Part shown: in pieces, positions 22,318-23,735 of the stretch | Numbering within the stretch: the stretch's first letter is position 1 | Layout of the letters: each line of letters opens with the position of its first letter | Source: a virus | Direction: 5' to 3' (one strand) | Length of the DNA stretch: 23,735 bases | Virus record (IMG/VR): IMGVR_UViG_3300010392_000273 | Location: 1 to 23,735 of that record | Program-made: the position numbers and the translations under genes | Notes under the pieces: generated by a model | What the model saw: only the letters and a program-made list of their open reading frames with translations | Told to the model about the DNA's origin: nothing | Database searches by the model: none

Positions 22318-22663
22318 GGTCGAGATTGTAAACTTTTATATGGTAGCGTGAACCCGCTGTAACAGGAAATCCACCGCTACCGATAATTATATATGATTCT
22401 GTTACTGTAAGATATTCATTATCGGGACGCAGGCGCATAGTGCTCTCGTCTGGGGCTTGTAAGAGACCTGTTATAAGCGGGACGCGGTGAAATACTATAG
22501 GAAGTAGTATAGTGTTTTGTGTATCCTGGCATATACCTGATAAAAATAGTTCTATAACAGGTATACGAAAGCGGGTATCAAGCCCACGAAGCCGATCAAC
22601 TGTAACATTTCCCGTTGTAGAACGGTAATACTCAGGGACTGGGTTTAGTCCTCCCTCTCTCAT
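22286..22663 (-). CDS. Small structural protein with shared N-terminal module (first of three)
   Basis: This 125-residue protein opens MREGGLNPVPEYYRSTTG and continues NVTVDRLRG, the best-conserved copy of the module. The later part (MRLRPDNEYLTVTESYIIIGS) is beta-rich and unrelated to its neighbours. The ATG overlaps the stop of the LamG gene (ATGA), so it is produced with that protein. Modular proteins of this build commonly attach to a common virion site with different binding domains. Confidence 0.8.
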   Translation of the reverse strand: MREGGLNPVPEYYRSTTGNVTVDRLRGLDTRFRIPVIELFLSGICQDTQNTILLPIVFHRVPLITGLLQAPDESTMRLRPDNEYLTVTESYIIIGSGGFPVTAGSRYHIKVYNLDLEGSLDRTTT

Positions 22664-23735
22664 ACTCTGCCGATTTGTTCTTCTTTTATTAGTTCTACAT
22701 TTGCCCGGATACCTAGTAGCGTTGGCATTGTAACCGGGTTTATTGTTGTTGTTGTAAAAACCACGCGAAATTCTATTTCAAAGAAGCGAGTGAACTTAGA
22801 TACACCAGTTGCGGCATCTGTTGGCGCTGCAAATGACTTATAAATTATCCCCTGATCGTTTGTATCAGTAATCGGGTCAACTGTACCAAGTGAAGTCCAA
22901 GCACTGCCCTCCATTCTGTAAAACAATTCAAGCTTTTCACCTTCAGTTCCAGCATATGAAAGAGCATCAAACCGAAGCGACACCCCTGTTAAGTCTTTTT
23001 GATAGTGTTCAAGATCACCTCCCCCCGTCTCTCGTAAAAAATCTATTTTCGCGTAGCGTACCTTATTAGTTGTATCAATATTATCGACCCCATATACCGT
23101 GCGTTCAGCATGAAAAGTAGACTCGTTACTTGCAGAAATTGTCCCGCTAGCATCGCCCATCTCATCAGTCGCGGTAGTTCCTGAGCCTTCGTCACACTTA
23201 TACCACCTTACCGGGTTATATGTTATGACTTCATCTTTGTATACACTATCTGCCTCAGCTGCTGAAAGACCCGTACTAAAAAGCTTAATATCACTTACAT
23301 AGCCGTCATATGCCTTTGTTAGACCTCCCCAATTGCCAATATTTAAATCATTGCTGTTGCTAGTCTCCGCAGTCCCAACAGGGGTATCAGTCTCGTTTAC
23401 AGTGACTGAAACGCCGTTTACATAAAATACCGGATCGTTAGTAGTAGCACCGTTATCGTAGACTATAGCAAAGTGCGTCCATGAGCCAATCGGAATGTTC
23501 ACGTCAGTATCCCAAATGCCATTTGTGCTACTAAATCGCTGAATAAACCGAAGCGCAATATTTCCGCCAGATTCCCCAGTTGTTACAATACGCCAATCAC
23601 CCTCCTTGTTAAGGATATAGCCGTCGTTGCCCTCCCCATCAGATGAAGGATTTAACCAAAAAGAAACAGAACCACCACTAGCCATTAAAGACGTAATAGC
23701 AGCACTATTGGCAGCCTCAATAACATCATCAACAC
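22660..23735 (-). CDS. LamG-domain virion protein, C-terminal part (cut by window end)
   Basis: This continues the gene at 1-790 and ends at TGA 22660. Roughly residues 225-365 of the joined protein form a LamG/concanavalin A-like jelly-roll: SGGSVSFWLNP, GSWTHFAIVYDNGA, PVFYVNGVSV, GYVSDIKLFSTGLSAAEAD. These are the standard strands of the Laminin_G_3 group, which binds glycans. A second beta-rich domain follows (about 400-584). Upstream codons run through the window edge without a stop, so the ATG at 23685 is internal. A receptor or surface-glycan adhesin is the likely role. Confidence 0.88.
   Translation of the reverse strand, partial: VDDVIEAANSAAITSLMASGGSVSFWLNPSSDGEGNDGYILNKEGDWRIVTTGESGGNIALRFIQRFSSTNGIWDTDVNIPIGSWTHFAIVYDNGATTNDPVFYVNGVSVTVNETDTPVGTAETSNSNDLNIGNWGGLTKAYDGYVSDIKLFSTGLSAAEADSVYKDEVITYNPVRWYKCDEGSGTTATDEMGDASGTISASNESTFHAERTVYGVDNIDTTNKVRYAKIDFLRETGGGDLEHYQKDLTGVSLRFDALSYAGTEGEKLELFYRMEGSAWTSLGTVDPITDTNDQGIIYKSFAAPTDAATGVSKFTRFFEIEFRVVFTTTTINPVTMPTLLGIRANVELIKEEQIGRV
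23625..23735. repeat. Terminal overlap repeat, right copy
   Basis: Exact copy of 1-111. The LamG frame continues through it without change. It marks circularity of the assembly and is not an extra gene copy. Confidence 0.95.

Noticed and set aside
23625-23735. Terminal repeat as a biological direct terminal repeat or attachment site
   Set aside because: It is inside coding sequence and exact, has no integrase nearby, and the frame runs through. An assembly overlap is simpler.
1-23735. CRISPR arrays, tRNA genes, integrase, insertion sequences
   Set aside because: Reading through all intergenic stretches showed no regularly spaced repeats, cloverleaf patterns, or transposase or recombinase motifs.

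Overview
The window is one complete small double-stranded DNA phage genome, probably an uncultivated podovirus-like member of the Caudoviricetes. The first 111 bases (1-111) recur exactly at the end (23625-23735), so this is a circular assembly of about 23,624 bp with a short overlap left in place. Every supportable gene lies on the minus strand, so the transcription order runs from high to low coordinates and across the window ends. One gene, for a LamG-domain virion protein, spans the junction and appears as two pieces (790 down to 1, then 23735 down to 22660). No integrase, DNA polymerase, helicase, primase, tRNA or CRISPR array was found. The host cannot be named. Most starts lack a Shine-Dalgarno sequence and have A/T-rich upstream regions, which fits hosts with SD-independent initiation, such as Bacteroidota, Cyanobacteria or Patescibacteria. 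TGA is used as a normal stop.

Layout in transcription order. (1) 16926-16700 is the longest gene-poor stretch: a GC-rich hairpin, a pair of interleaved 11-bp inverted repeats with pseudoknot topology, and a 14-bp palindrome. (2) 16699-13884 is a tightly packed early region: a DUF6291-type protein, an HNH nuclease, several small unknowns, a zinc-ribbon protein, and a small protein ending in the C-terminal motif of cytosine-C5 DNA methyltransferases. (3) 13860-12798 is a control region: a promoter, two unknown genes, an XRE-type helix-turn-helix regulator, a terminator-like hairpin, then a near-consensus TTGACA-17-TATAGT promoter. That promoter is overlapped by a perfect palindrome, and its predicted start is the A of the next ATG (a leaderless message). 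(4) 12797-10058 holds a 42-aa membrane peptide, a 57-aa HTH protein, other small genes, and a ParB-like/DNA methyltransferase fusion. (5) 10086-3374 is packaging and head: small and large terminase, portal, scaffold, major capsid protein and two small head proteins, ending in an intrinsic terminator. (6) 3327-1607 is a class I methyltransferase and a GT4-type glycosyltransferase, a probable virion or host-surface modification pair. (7) 1566 down through the junction to 21521 holds small structural candidates, the LamG protein, and three small proteins that share an N-terminal module. (8) 21489-18180 encodes two probable ejection/internal virion proteins. (9) 18177-16926 is lysis: a single-TM holin-like protein and an M23 peptidase fused to a coiled coil, two TM segments and a calcium-binding-type loop.

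The genes suggest a virulent or satellite-sized phage that relies on host replication, encodes its own head, packaging and lysis proteins, and controls its late operon through the XRE regulator and the palindromic promoter. The most unusual points are the interleaved inverted repeats, the leaderless operator-controlled promoter, the orphan methyltransferase tail, the trio of proteins with a shared N-terminus, and the absence of any recognisable tail adaptor, nozzle or tape measure.
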